From positions 310,001 through 374,000 of the forward strand of contig NZ_CP029190.1 in NCBI RefSeq assembly GCF_008642295.1: DNA of 64,000 nt. The letters are read 5' to 3'. The stretch comes from Streptomyces venezuelae (GTDB lineage: Bacteria > Actinomycetota > Actinomycetes > Streptomycetales > Streptomycetaceae). The notes beneath the pieces were generated by a model that did not search any database, had not been told where the DNA came from, and was given only the letters and a program-made list of their open reading frames with translations. The number at the start of each line of letters is the position of its first letter. Positions within the stretch are counted from its first letter, which is position 1. Position numbers and translations under genes: made by a program. Positions 17,090-25,183 of the stretch are shown one piece after another.

Positions 17090-18631
17090 TCATGGCATGA
17101 GCTGGTACTCCGGGAAGTTGCCCGGCAGCCGTTCGCCGGCCGGCCCCTCGGTGACGGCGTGTACGAGCAGTTCGCCGCCGACGAACGCGCCCCGCCAGGA
17201 CGCACCGAAGCCCCCGAACAGCTCCTCCCGGTCCCCGCGCGAGCGGGGCGCGCCGTGGCCGATCTTGAAGGCCCGGATCTGCGGGGCGAGCCGGGTGAAG
17301 GTCTCCGGGGTGTCGGTGGACAGCGTGGCCACCAGCGCGCCGCCGGAGGCGTTCATCGCCGCCAGCAGCTCCGCCTCCGTGTCCACCAGGACCACGGTGT
17401 CGACCGGGCCGAAGGGTTCCGCGTGGTAGAGCGGCGAGGAGGTCGGCGGGTTGAGCAGGGTGAGCGGGGCCAGATAGGCGGAGGTGTCCTGGCCGGGCAG
17501 GAAGCGGTCCGGGTCGAGGGTGCCGCGGAACAGCGGTACGGCCCCGCGTTCCACGGCCTCGGCGGCGTGCTCGCCGAGTTCCTTGGCCTTGGCGGCGTTG
17601 ATGAGCGGGCCGAAGTCCAGCTCGGGCAGCGGGTCCGCCGGGTCGGCCACCGCGAGGGGGTGCCCGGTGCGGATCTGGCCGACAGCGGGCAGGTACGCGG
17701 CCAGGAAGGCGTCGAAGGCGCTGCGCTGGACGACGAAGCGGGGGTAGGCCGTGCAGCGCTGCTTGCCGTAGTCGAACAGTTTGGGGATGGCCGCGGAGAG
17801 GGCGGACCAGTCGGTGTGGTTCCACACGCCCCAGGTGTTGAGGCCTTCCTGCTCCAGGATGTGCCGCTTGCCGAGGTCGGTGACGGCGGTGGCGATCCGG
17901 GCGCCGGTGTCACGGCCCCCGACGAAGGAGACGCAGCCGATCTCGGGCGACCGGACGAGCGCCCCGGACAGTTCGGAGCCGCTGCCGCTGACCAGGGTGA
18001 CCGGGATGCCCTCGCGCCGGATCAGTGCGCAGGCGAGCGTCAGGCAGGCCAGCCCGCCGTCGGTGGGGGTCTTGGCGATGACCGCGTTGCCGGCCAGGGC
18101 CTGCACGAGCATCGCGTGGACCAGCACGGACATGGGGTAGTTCCAGCTGGCGATGTTGGAGACCGGGCCGGCGAGCGGGCTGCGGCCCTCGGTCATGGTG
18201 TCGATGTGCTCCAGGTACCAGCGGACTCCGTCCACGGCCCGGTCGACATCGGCCTGGGCGAGCCGCCAGGGCTTGCCGATCTCCCAGACGAGCAGCAGGG
18301 AGAGGAGTTCGCGGTGTTCGGCGAGGGCGTCGAGGGCGGCACCGACCCGGGCCCGGCGCTCGGGCAGCGGCACGTGCCGCCAGTCCCGGTGCTGGTCGAG
18401 GCTTGCCCGTACGGCCTGTTCGGCGGCGGCGGAGTCCAGCCGCGGCGGGCCGGCTATGGAGCTGCCGTCGACCGGACTGGTCGCGGGCAGGCTGTGGCCG
18501 TCGGGCTGCCAGGAGCCGGCCCAGAGGTTCAGCACGCGGTCGTCACGGAAGGCCTCGGGGGCGACGGTCAGGGCCCGCTGCCAGGCATCGGTCCAGGCGG
18601 TGCCGGGCTTGAGGGCGAGGGTGGGTGCCAT
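17090..18631 (-). CDS. Aldehyde dehydrogenase family protein (divergent)
   Basis: A 513-residue NAD(P)-dependent aldehyde dehydrogenase. The cofactor-binding 'SNIASWNYPMSVLVHAML' corresponds to the usual PWNFP motif, 'CVSFVGGRDTG' to the GS loop, and the catalytic Cys lies in 'KQRCTAYPRFV'. The general-base segment reads ILEQEGLNTW rather than LELGGK.P; the Glu is kept but the following Gly pair is not. The start at 18631 gives a normal N-terminus; upstream frame is noise. The substrate is unknown. It stands alone, 144 bp downstream of a small hypothetical gene. Confidence 0.88.
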   Translation of the reverse strand: MAPTLALKPGTAWTDAWQRALTVAPEAFRDDRVLNLWAGSWQPDGHSLPATSPVDGSSIAGPPRLDSAAAEQAVRASLDQHRDWRHVPLPERRARVGAALDALAEHRELLSLLLVWEIGKPWRLAQADVDRAVDGVRWYLEHIDTMTEGRSPLAGPVSNIASWNYPMSVLVHAMLVQALAGNAVIAKTPTDGGLACLTLACALIRREGIPVTLVSGSGSELSGALVRSPEIGCVSFVGGRDTGARIATAVTDLGKRHILEQEGLNTWGVWNHTDWSALSAAIPKLFDYGKQRCTAYPRFVVQRSAFDAFLAAYLPAVGQIRTGHPLAVADPADPLPELDFGPLINAAKAKELGEHAAEAVERGAVPLFRGTLDPDRFLPGQDTSAYLAPLTLLNPPTSSPLYHAEPFGPVDTVVLVDTEAELLAAMNASGGALVATLSTDTPETFTRLAPQIRAFKIGHGAPRSRGDREELFGGFGASWRGAFVGGELLVHAVTEGPAGERLPGNFPEYQLMP

Positions 18632-18775
18632 CTGTGGTTTTCTCCGCTCAGGGGGTGGGCGGGGCAGGGAGGTGGCTCGGATACGGAGTACGGGGGTCCG
18701 TGGACGAGTGCTGCGACCGTACGGGCCCTCCGTACAGCCTCGCTGGTGCCGCGGAGGTGCGGCGCTGCCCACCCG

Positions 18776-19078
18776 CTACCCGCGGGGCTCGGCCGGCTGC
18801 GGACGCCGGGCCGCGGTGACGGTTCTGACGAGGTATTCGGCGGCCTCGGCGAGCTCGTCGTGGCGGTCCTGTTCCGCGGTGAGCTCCATCTCGCCGCGCA
18901 GCGCCTGCTCCGTCCGCAGGACGGTCGCCCTCGGCACGGGCACGCGCTGGCCCGGCCGCTCGGTGAACGGCCGGAGTTCCGCCGCCAGGGCATGGGCGTC
19001 CGCCGACCGGGCGCGGCGCAGGGAGAGGAACAGGCGGGCGAGGCGGTCTGCCGGGATCTTCACCATCGGATCAGTCAT
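18776..19078 (-). CDS. Small hypothetical protein
   Basis: A 100-residue soluble protein, mainly predicted helical, with 'KIPADRLARLFLSLRRARSAD' (residues ~7-27) followed by acidic helices. The middle 'RATVLRTEQALRGEMELTAEQDRHDELAEAAEYL' region, about residues 50-83, has heptad-like spacing. ATG at 19078 is chosen because upstream frame is Arg/Pro-rich noise. I recognise no family. Confidence 0.6.
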   Translation of the reverse strand: MTDPMVKIPADRLARLFLSLRRARSADAHALAAELRPFTERPGQRVPVPRATVLRTEQALRGEMELTAEQDRHDELAEAAEYLVRTVTAARRPQPAEPRG

Positions 19079-19161
19079 ACCGATCTCAACGACACCGCCG
19101 GTCGGGCGTGGCGCCCAACCACCCGACCGGCACCGGAACGACCGGGGTGCAGGGCCTCGGC

Positions 19162-19593
19162 TCAGGGGCACTTGTGCTGGGTGGAGGCCGCCTTCGCCGC
19201 CTGGTCGAGCTTCTGGGCCTGCGGCTGGAGCTGGGTGACCGCCTGCTGGCCGGTGGTGTCGCCGGGCAGGTCCTCGTAGCCGGACTTCAGGTCGCCGGCC
19301 GCGTCCTCCAGGGCGTCCCGCTCCGCCTCCCGCAGATCGGCGGCCGACTTCTTGACGTTCTCCCAGTCCGTCTGGACGGCGTCATACGCGTCCTTCAGCT
19401 GGTCCTTGGTCGCGGAGGCCGGGTTGAGGGCGGTGAGCTTGGCCGTGTCCGCCTTGAGCAGGTTCAGATCCGTGCACAGTTGCTGCGCCGCCTGGGTGGC
19501 CTCCTCCTGGGGGCTGGAGTCGTCGGAGGTACAGGCGGACAGGGCGAGAGCGGCAGCCGCGACGGCGGCGGCGGTGACCGGGAAGCGCTTCAC
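19162..19593 (-). CDS. Small lipoprotein
   Basis: A 143-residue predicted lipoprotein with lipobox LSAC (Cys21), so exported and membrane-anchored. The mature part is helical and Ala/Gln/Lys/Asp-rich, with 'KDQLKDAYDAVQTDWENVKKS' (split) and later 'QPQAQKLDQAAKAAS', probably a coiled-coil. Two Cys outside the lipobox (near 40 and 142) could form a disulphide. GTG at 19593 is the start: AAGGTGG lies 5 bp upstream. Function unknown. Confidence 0.78.
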   Translation of the reverse strand: MKRFPVTAAAVAAAALALSACTSDDSSPQEEATQAAQQLCTDLNLLKADTAKLTALNPASATKDQLKDAYDAVQTDWENVKKSAADLREAERDALEDAAGDLKSGYEDLPGDTTGQQAVTQLQPQAQKLDQAAKAASTQHKCP

Positions 19594-19712
19594 GGATTCC
19601 ACCTTCTGGTGAGGGGGTGTGTCCCGTTCAACCTGGCACGGGGTCCCGGGCTCCGCATCCGCGTGCCACCCGAACGGTCCCCCCGACGCGACCACCGGCC
19701 GGATCATCCGGC

Positions 19713-19811
19713 CATGCGTTCGGGATGACGCCGCGCGACTACCGCCGCGTGACCGGGGCCGACGCCATGCACGGATGGACAACACTCCTGCACTGTCGTC
19801 CAAGGCCGTGA
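19713..19811 (+). pseudogene. Possible relic of an AraC-family regulator C-terminus
   Basis: A short open stretch encodes 'HAFGMTPRDYRRVTGADA' and then unrelated sequence to a stop. 'FGMTPRDYRR' is the ending typical of AraC-family DNA-binding domains. No helix-turn-helix is found upstream in any frame, so this would be a fragment at most. It lies in the 289-bp gap between the lipoprotein and the small secreted gene. Chance resemblance is quite possible. Confidence 0.25.
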
Positions 19812-19882
19812 GCCGGACGGGGCGGTTGACTGAGGCCACGCAAGGTTCGGCGACGCCGGACACGAAGACCAGGGAGGGAAAC

Positions 19883-20125
19883 ATGCGTACACGAATCTGG
19901 GCCTCGGGGATCGCGCTGGGGGCCGCTTTACTGGTGGGCGGAACCACCGCTGCCACCGCGCAGACGGCGCCGGCGGCAGCGTCCGTCGCGGTCGTTCCGG
20001 CCGACGAGGTGTTCATCGGTTACTACCCCAGCAGCACGGCGTGCCACATCGCCGGGTCGTCGATGTCCGACGACTACACGTGCATACGCAAGGGCACCCG
20101 ATGGGCCCTGTACATCTACGTGTAG
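19883..20125 (+). CDS. Small secreted protein
   Basis: An 80-residue protein with a clear signal peptide (residues 1-26, cut near 'ATA'). The mature ~54 residues contain two Cys ('TACHIAG' and 'YTCIRKG') that probably form a disulphide, and end 'RWALYIYV'. A strong AGGGAGGG ribosome site lies about 5 bp upstream of the ATG. I recognise no family; such small secreted Streptomyces proteins are common. The MITE-like element begins 11 bp after its stop. Confidence 0.75.
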   Translation: MRTRIWASGIALGAALLVGGTTAATAQTAPAAASVAVVPADEVFIGYYPSSTACHIAGSSMSDDYTCIRKGTRWALYIYV

Positions 20126-20135
20126 CGCCTCCGCT

Positions 20136-20302
20136 CTAGGCCGTCTCTTCCGGATCTAGCCGGGCCCGCGCCGCCCGGCACCGCACCTCGCTGCGTTGTC
20201 GAGGCGCCCAAGTACGCCCAGTACAAGGGCGCCTCTCCGCCTTGCGATGCACGGCGCCGGACGACGCGGGCTCACCGGCAAGATCCGAAAGAGACGGCCT
20301 AG
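20136..20302. mobile_element. MITE-like element with 22-bp terminal inverted repeats and CTAG ends
   Basis: The left end (from 20136) CTAGGCCGTCTCTTCCGGAT and the right end (to 20302) are inverted repeats over 22 bp with one mismatch; the whole is 167 bp. CTAG at both ends could be a target duplication or part of the repeat. There is no transposase inside. Ends and target fit a non-autonomous derivative of an IS630- or IS5-like element; which one is inference. It lies between convergent genes: the TAG stop of the M15 peptidase gene is the right-end CTAG. Confidence 0.82.
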
Positions 20303-20985
20303 TCGCCGTTGGCGGAGAAGTGCTGGTAGTCCGGGTTGGTCCAGCGTCCGCCCCAGTGCCAGCCGATCTCGCGGAAGGCCGTCGTGACGGCGTCGCCCGC
20401 GACGATGGTGCCGGGGCGGTCGGGGGTGCGGGTGAGGTAGGCGCGGCCTTCGGCGGGGTGGACGACGCCCTGGCGGTCCACATAGGGGTTCTCGACCGGG
20501 TTGATGTCCACCGCGTCGCCCCAGGCGTGCTGGGAGAGCTGACGCGCGTCCCCCGTGACCCGGCGGCAGTTGAATCCCGAGGTGTTGTCCTCGGCCATCG
20601 CCCTCCCGTCGTCGCCGCCGTATTCCGCCATCACCCGCATCCGGCGGATCGGGAACCTCGCCTCGAAGGCCTTGCCGAAGGCGTGGATCAGGGGCCGGAC
20701 GGCATTGCGGTGGACGATCAGCTCGCCGCGGTGGATCTGACCGTCGAAACCCCAGTGGTTCATCCGGATGAGTCGCAGCCGCTCGGCGGGGACCGGGCAG
20801 CCCGGCCGGTGGCTGTCGCCCAGCTTGTCCTGCGGTACGGCGGTGACCTGTGCGGACAGGGCCGGCAGGGCCGGGGCCTGGAACCGGGCCTTCGGGGGCT
20901 GTGCGGTGCAGGACAGCGTCGCGGTCGTGCCCAGGAGCAGGGCGGCGGCAGCGGCGGTGGCTGAGGAAGTGCGCACGCGAATCAC
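20299..20985 (-). CDS. M15-family D-Ala-D-Ala carboxypeptidase-like protein
   Basis: A 228-residue exported peptidase of the Peptidase_M15_4 type. Zinc ligands are visible as 'SQHAWGDAVDIN' (His and Asp) and 'GWHWGGRW' (His), near residues 152-160 and 215. These enzymes cut D-Ala peptides or cell-wall cross-bridges. The N-terminus is an export signal with a Cys at residue 26 in a poor lipobox, so soluble secretion is as likely as lipidation. Start is GTG at 20985; another GTG four codons on is possible. Its TAG stop coincides with the end of the MITE-like element. Confidence 0.88.
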   Translation of the reverse strand: MIRVRTSSATAAAAALLLGTTATLSCTAQPPKARFQAPALPALSAQVTAVPQDKLGDSHRPGCPVPAERLRLIRMNHWGFDGQIHRGELIVHRNAVRPLIHAFGKAFEARFPIRRMRVMAEYGGDDGRAMAEDNTSGFNCRRVTGDARQLSQHAWGDAVDINPVENPYVDRQGVVHPAEGRAYLTRTPDRPGTIVAGDAVTTAFREIGWHWGGRWTNPDYQHFSANGD

Positions 20986-21177
20986 GGTACGGCCGACTCG
21001 TTGTGCTCACCACTGGTGACGAGGGGAATTCACGAGGTGATCAAAGGGTGAATCTTCTACTGAATTCCCGTCAATAACCCTCGGCCGATTATTTCGATTG
21101 CATAACGACGCCGCCCGAAAAGGCCTGGACCAATGCGCGCAACGCGCGTAACTCCCCTGTTTTTCAAAGGAGTTGAG

Positions 21178-21204
21178 ATGTCATCAGATTCTGCGGTCAG
21201 GTAA
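21178..21204 (+). other. Eight-codon upstream reading frame with strong ribosome site
   Basis: AAAGGAG at 21166-21172, 5 bp spacing, ATG at 21178, then seven sense codons (MSSDSAVR) and TAA. It ends 105 bp before the start of the metalloprotease gene, in an unusually AT-rich upstream region (20986-21309) that otherwise holds no gene. Could be a leader peptide; I have no evidence of translation. Confidence 0.35.
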
Positions 21205-21309
21205 CGGAACGGATTCTTGCGACAGGCTCCGCTTTGTCCGAATTCTCCGGCGGGATGGTCTGGCAGGCTTCCGCGCACCCACTCTCCTGACCAAGGAATT
21301 GAGGTGCGC

Positions 21310-23418
21310 ATGTCTAAACATCGAAGACTGAATGACCGTCAACGGCGCCCGCGCCGCGGACGCTTCATAGGCATCACCGCCGCCATGGCCGTGGCGGCGG
21401 TGGTTGCAGGAGGCTTCGCCTACGAGGCCGGCCGGTCGGACTCCGACGGGGCTGCTGTCGCCCGGCTGGGAGCCCATTCGGCCGATATCGCCGTACCGGC
21501 CGCCGCACCGGCCCGGGACGAGGAACCGAAGCCGATCGAGAAGAAGCCGGCCAACGAGCCGGCCCGGGGCATGGTCTACGACGGGCTCAAGGTCGCGCCC
21601 AAGGGAGACCGCTGCGTCGGCGTCTACAGCACCGATGCCGGCCACTGCACACACGGCCCCGATGCGCCGCCCAAGGGCGTCGACATCAAGAAGGACACCC
21701 CGCCCGCGGTCAAGACCACGGCAGCGGCGGCCGACCCGGCCAAGCCGGCGACACAGGACCCGGCCCCCGGGCAGGACGGCGAGCGTTCTCAGGACACGCC
21801 CGCCGTCGACGCCCAGGCCGCAGCCGTAGCGGCTGCCGCGAGCCCCTCCGCCCCGCCCCGGCCCGCCGCCGGCGCCGCCGGTACCGCACCGGCCGCCCCG
21901 CAGGCCGCCCCGGCCGGCCAGGCCGTCCAGTGCGACGGCGACGGCAGCACCGGCAACCGCGTCCAGGTGGTGTACGTCCACGGGCCCGGCCGCGACCGGT
22001 TCTCCCAGTACGTCGCCTCCTTCCGCAAATGGGCCGCCGACGCCGACCTCATCTACTCGGCAAGCGCCCAGGAGACCGGCGGCACCCGCCACATCCGGTA
22101 CGTGACGGCGGCGGACTGCACGCCCACCGTGCTCAACATCGAACTCCCGGACTCCGCGCTGGCCGAATTCAGCGCCACCAACCGGGCGCTGGCCGGCAAG
22201 GGCCTGGACCGCCGCGACCGCAAGTACATGATCTTCGCCGACAGCCAGGTCTACTGCGGCATCGGCACCTTCAACGGGGACGAGCGGCCCGGCCAGTCCA
22301 ACCTCAGCAACTTCGGCCCCTCCTACGGGCGCACCGACACCGGCTGCTGGGGCGGCCACACCGCCGCCCACGAACTCGGCCACAACCTGGGCGCGGTGAA
22401 CAACAGCGCCCCCAACACCAGCCGGGGCGCGCACTGTACGGACGAGTGGGACGTCATGTGCTACTCGGACAGCCCGCACTACCCGAAGATGCGCAACGTC
22501 TGCACCAACCGTGCGGCCGAGAACATCCTCGACTGCAACCATGACGACTACTTCCACACCAGCCCGAAACCGGGCAGCTATCTGGCCACCCACTGGAACA
22601 TCGCCGACAACCAGTTCCTGATGCGGACCAAGGGCGGCGGCGGTACGGACCCGGGTCCGGGCCCGAACCCCAAGCCGACTCCCAGCCCGAAGCCGACGCC
22701 CTCGCCGACCGCACCCCGGCCCGGCAGCGGCCCGGATGTGACCGTGGGGCAGATCCAGCCGGACTCGGTCGTGGTGAGCTGGCCGCAGGTCACGGGTGCC
22801 GCCTGGTACCAGGTGCAGTTCAACGGCAAGCACCTCACCTGGGTGCAGGGCACCGCGCTGCGGATCTACAACCTGCGCCCCGACACCTCGTACACCGTCG
22901 CGGTCTCGGTACGTGATGCCCAGGGCCGGGACAGCGGTCCCGGCAAGACCGCGTCCTTCCGCACCTCCGGCCCGGGCGGCAGCACCACCGCTCCCGGCAC
23001 CCGTTACCTGCTGGCCAACGGCAGCACCGGGATGAACGCCGAGCTGTGGGGCGGCCGTTCGGCCGACGGCACGGTGCTGGTCGGCTCGCAGGGCAACGGC
23101 TACGCACAGCAGCAGTGGTACTTCGAGGACGCGGGCAACGGGCTGGTCCGTATCAAGTCCGCCGCCTCCGGCAAGTGCCTGCAGCCCGGCGGCACCCCTG
23201 CCGACGGCATGTGGGTGGCCCAGCAGCCCTGTGCGGCCGGCAACGGCGCCCAGCAGTGGAAGCTGGCCGCGAAGGGGGCCTCGGTCACGGTCACCGACCG
23301 CAGCGGAGCGTACGCGCTGACCGTCAGCAGCCGCCCGTACTACGGCGCCCGGCTGCTGGACCTCCAGCGGGTGGACGGGCGTCCGTCCCAGGTCTGGACG
23401 GTCCGCAAGGCCGGCTGA
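21310..23418 (+). CDS. Secreted metzincin-like metalloprotease with FnIII and ricin-lectin domains
   Basis: A 702-residue exported protein. Residues ~22-41 are a signal or anchor helix after a basic stretch; ~42-215 is Ala/Pro/Lys-rich propeptide-like sequence. The catalytic region has HELGHNLGAVN with His354, Glu355, His358 and Asn364, then 'DVMCYSD' as a Met-turn. The third metal ligand would be Asn364 instead of His or Asp, which is odd. A PKPTPSPKPTPSP linker leads to an FnIII domain (~476-560) and a ricin-type beta-trefoil (~565-702, QxW motifs 'QQW'). Start ATG 21310 has GAGG 5-6 bp upstream. Probably degrades or binds polymers outside the cell. Confidence 0.85.
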   Translation: MSKHRRLNDRQRRPRRGRFIGITAAMAVAAVVAGGFAYEAGRSDSDGAAVARLGAHSADIAVPAAAPARDEEPKPIEKKPANEPARGMVYDGLKVAPKGDRCVGVYSTDAGHCTHGPDAPPKGVDIKKDTPPAVKTTAAAADPAKPATQDPAPGQDGERSQDTPAVDAQAAAVAAAASPSAPPRPAAGAAGTAPAAPQAAPAGQAVQCDGDGSTGNRVQVVYVHGPGRDRFSQYVASFRKWAADADLIYSASAQETGGTRHIRYVTAADCTPTVLNIELPDSALAEFSATNRALAGKGLDRRDRKYMIFADSQVYCGIGTFNGDERPGQSNLSNFGPSYGRTDTGCWGGHTAAHELGHNLGAVNNSAPNTSRGAHCTDEWDVMCYSDSPHYPKMRNVCTNRAAENILDCNHDDYFHTSPKPGSYLATHWNIADNQFLMRTKGGGGTDPGPGPNPKPTPSPKPTPSPTAPRPGSGPDVTVGQIQPDSVVVSWPQVTGAAWYQVQFNGKHLTWVQGTALRIYNLRPDTSYTVAVSVRDAQGRDSGPGKTASFRTSGPGGSTTAPGTRYLLANGSTGMNAELWGGRSADGTVLVGSQGNGYAQQQWYFEDAGNGLVRIKSAASGKCLQPGGTPADGMWVAQQPCAAGNGAQQWKLAAKGASVTVTDRSGAYALTVSSRPYYGARLLDLQRVDGRPSQVWTVRKAG

Positions 23419-23438
23419 TCCGGCATCCACCAGCGGGT

Positions 23439-23468
23439 CGGGCGGGCCGTCACGGGGCGGCCCGCCCG
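23439..23468 (+). terminator. Likely terminator after metalloprotease gene
   Basis: Inverted repeat with an 11-bp GC stem (arm GGGCGGGCCG and complement) and an 8-nt loop, 20 bp after the protease stop and before the next gene. No T-run follows, as is usual in Streptomyces. Confidence 0.5.
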
Positions 23469-23494
23469 GCCGGCCGTCACATCGGAGGATGTGC

Positions 23495-24160
23495 ATGCGC
23501 AGAACAGTCAGCAGAACAGCCCGCAGAACCGCCGGCAGAACCGTCCTGCTGCCGGTGCTGCCGGTGCTGGCCGGCGCCCTGGCCCTCGGCGTTCCGGCCC
23601 CCGCCGCCGCCCACGGCGACACCCTGAAGGTGGTCGTCACCGGGCACCGGGAGGGACATGTCACCACCCAGGTGACCTGGGAGAACGACGGGGACCCGGT
23701 GGAGGGTCCGGTCGCGGCCACGGTCAACGCGGTGAGCGGCGACGGCACCCGTACCGCGGGCCCGTGGAAACTCGTCCGCGACGGCGGTACGGGAGGGGCC
23801 GACGGCACGGCCTGGTCCACCGCGGAGGCACTGCCGGCCGGGCAGTGGAAGGTCACCGTGGAGGCGGGTTTCCCCGGGCTGGGGCGGGGTGAACGCGAGC
23901 TCACCGTCACGGCGCCGGGCCCGGTCGCCGCCCCCGCCGCGCCCGCCCCCGCCGCCCCTGCCGCCCCCGCGTCCGCTGCTCCCTCAACCCCGCCCGCCGC
24001 TCCCCCGCCCTCGGAACCGGGCCGGGCAGCGGCACAGGAGGCGGACGGCGGCGGCTCGCGCTGGATCGCGGTGGCCGGGGTCGGCGTGGCGGCCCTCGCC
24101 GGGGCCGGCATCGGCCTGTGGGTACGACGTTCCCGGGAGCGGCGCCGACGGCTCGGCTGA
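23495..24160 (+). CDS. Membrane-anchored exported protein of unknown function
   Basis: A 221-residue protein with a signal peptide (1-~38, ending 'AAA' before HGDTLKVVV), a ~100-residue beta-rich extracellular domain, an Ala/Pro linker (~145-185), and a C-terminal helix followed by 'RRSRERRRRLG' inside the cell. The mature N-terminus begins with His, as in copper-binding CopC-like domains, but no clear metal motif is seen. A start at 23489 is possible; ATG 23495 has GGAGG at the better spacing of 6 bp. It follows the metalloprotease gene after a likely terminator. Confidence 0.75.
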   Translation: MRRTVSRTARRTAGRTVLLPVLPVLAGALALGVPAPAAAHGDTLKVVVTGHREGHVTTQVTWENDGDPVEGPVAATVNAVSGDGTRTAGPWKLVRDGGTGGADGTAWSTAEALPAGQWKVTVEAGFPGLGRGERELTVTAPGPVAAPAAPAPAAPAAPASAAPSTPPAAPPPSEPGRAAAQEADGGGSRWIAVAGVGVAALAGAGIGLWVRRSRERRRRLG

Positions 24161-24218
24161 CGGCCGGGCTGACGGCTCGGCCGTACGGGCCGGATCCGGT
24201 CGGGGGGGCCGGGCCCGG

Positions 24219-25055
24219 CTACATGTACTCCGGGACGAACGGCAGGTAGTCCTCGGTCCCGGAGGGAATCACGGCGTAGCTGCCCTCGGGGAGCTCGTTC
24301 CACACACCGGGCAGGTATCCCAGGGGCTCGGAGACGATCAGCCGGGTGGCCTCCGAGACCCCGCGCAGGAAGTCCACCTCGGGATGCAGCTGCCGAACCG
24401 TTTCAGCGCGGCTGCTGTAGAACAGTGACCGCGATTTACGCTCGCTGGAGTACCGGAATGCCCAGACCCGCTCGCCGTCGGCCACCGCCACGGTCATCTG
24501 GAGCGGGTTCGGCACTCCGTGCTCCTTGCCGAGCCGCTCCACCAGACCGGCCATCCGGGCCACCGAGCCGGGCACGTCCTGGTCCAGTCCGTAGGTGACG
24601 GCCAGGTAGAACATCACCTCGGAGTCCGTCGACCCCTCGATCGAGGGGAAGAGGGCCGGATCGACCGCCATGCACAGGTCCCGGCGGAGCCGGTGGAAGT
24701 CGGTGATGGAGCCGTTGTGCATCCACATCCAGCGCCCGTGCCGGAAGGGATGGCAGTTGGTCTGCTGGATGGCGGTGCCGGTCGAGGCCCGGACATGTGC
24801 GAAGAACAGCCGGGACCGGACGTGGGCGGAGAGTTCCAGCAGGTTGCGGTTGTTCCAGGCGGGGCCGATGTCCCGGAAGACCGCTGGGGTGCCGTCCCCG
24901 TCGGCGCTGTACCAGCCGAGGCCGAAGCCGTCCCCGTTGGTGGTCTCGACACCCATCCGGGCGTGCAGGCTCTGGTTGATCAGGGAGTGTTCCGGGCGGT
25001 ACAGGACCGTGTCGAGCAGGATCGGCGATCCCGAGTAGGCGAGCCAACGGCACAT
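24219..25055 (-). CDS. Class II glutamine amidotransferase
   Basis: A 278-residue Ntn-type amidotransferase domain protein. The nucleophile is Cys2, directly after the initiator Met (MCRWLAYSG), which fixes the start at 25055. 'NGDGFGLGWY', 'FAHVRASTG' and 'WMWMHNGSI' are the substrate-pocket motifs. It resembles the YafJ and EgtC group that hydrolyses gamma-glutamyl bonds. No ergothioneine genes adjoin it, so EgtC function is not supported; the role is unknown. Confidence 0.9.
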   Translation of the reverse strand: MCRWLAYSGSPILLDTVLYRPEHSLINQSLHARMGVETTNGDGFGLGWYSADGDGTPAVFRDIGPAWNNRNLLELSAHVRSRLFFAHVRASTGTAIQQTNCHPFRHGRWMWMHNGSITDFHRLRRDLCMAVDPALFPSIEGSTDSEVMFYLAVTYGLDQDVPGSVARMAGLVERLGKEHGVPNPLQMTVAVADGERVWAFRYSSERKSRSLFYSSRAETVRQLHPEVDFLRGVSEATRLIVSEPLGYLPGVWNELPEGSYAVIPSGTEDYLPFVPEYM

Positions 25056-25183
25056 GACCGGCCATCCCTTTCCCCGCCCCTGTTCGAGGGTAGCGCCGCG
25101 CCGGTCGGGATGCCGGGTGGCGCGCCATGCGGCCCCGGGGCCCAGTACGCCCCGGCCCGGCCGCACGGCCCGCTACGGGCCGG

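Noticed and set aside
21184..24303. 1039-codon - strand frame over the metalloprotease and next gene
   Set aside because: No conserved motifs and it spans two good genes.
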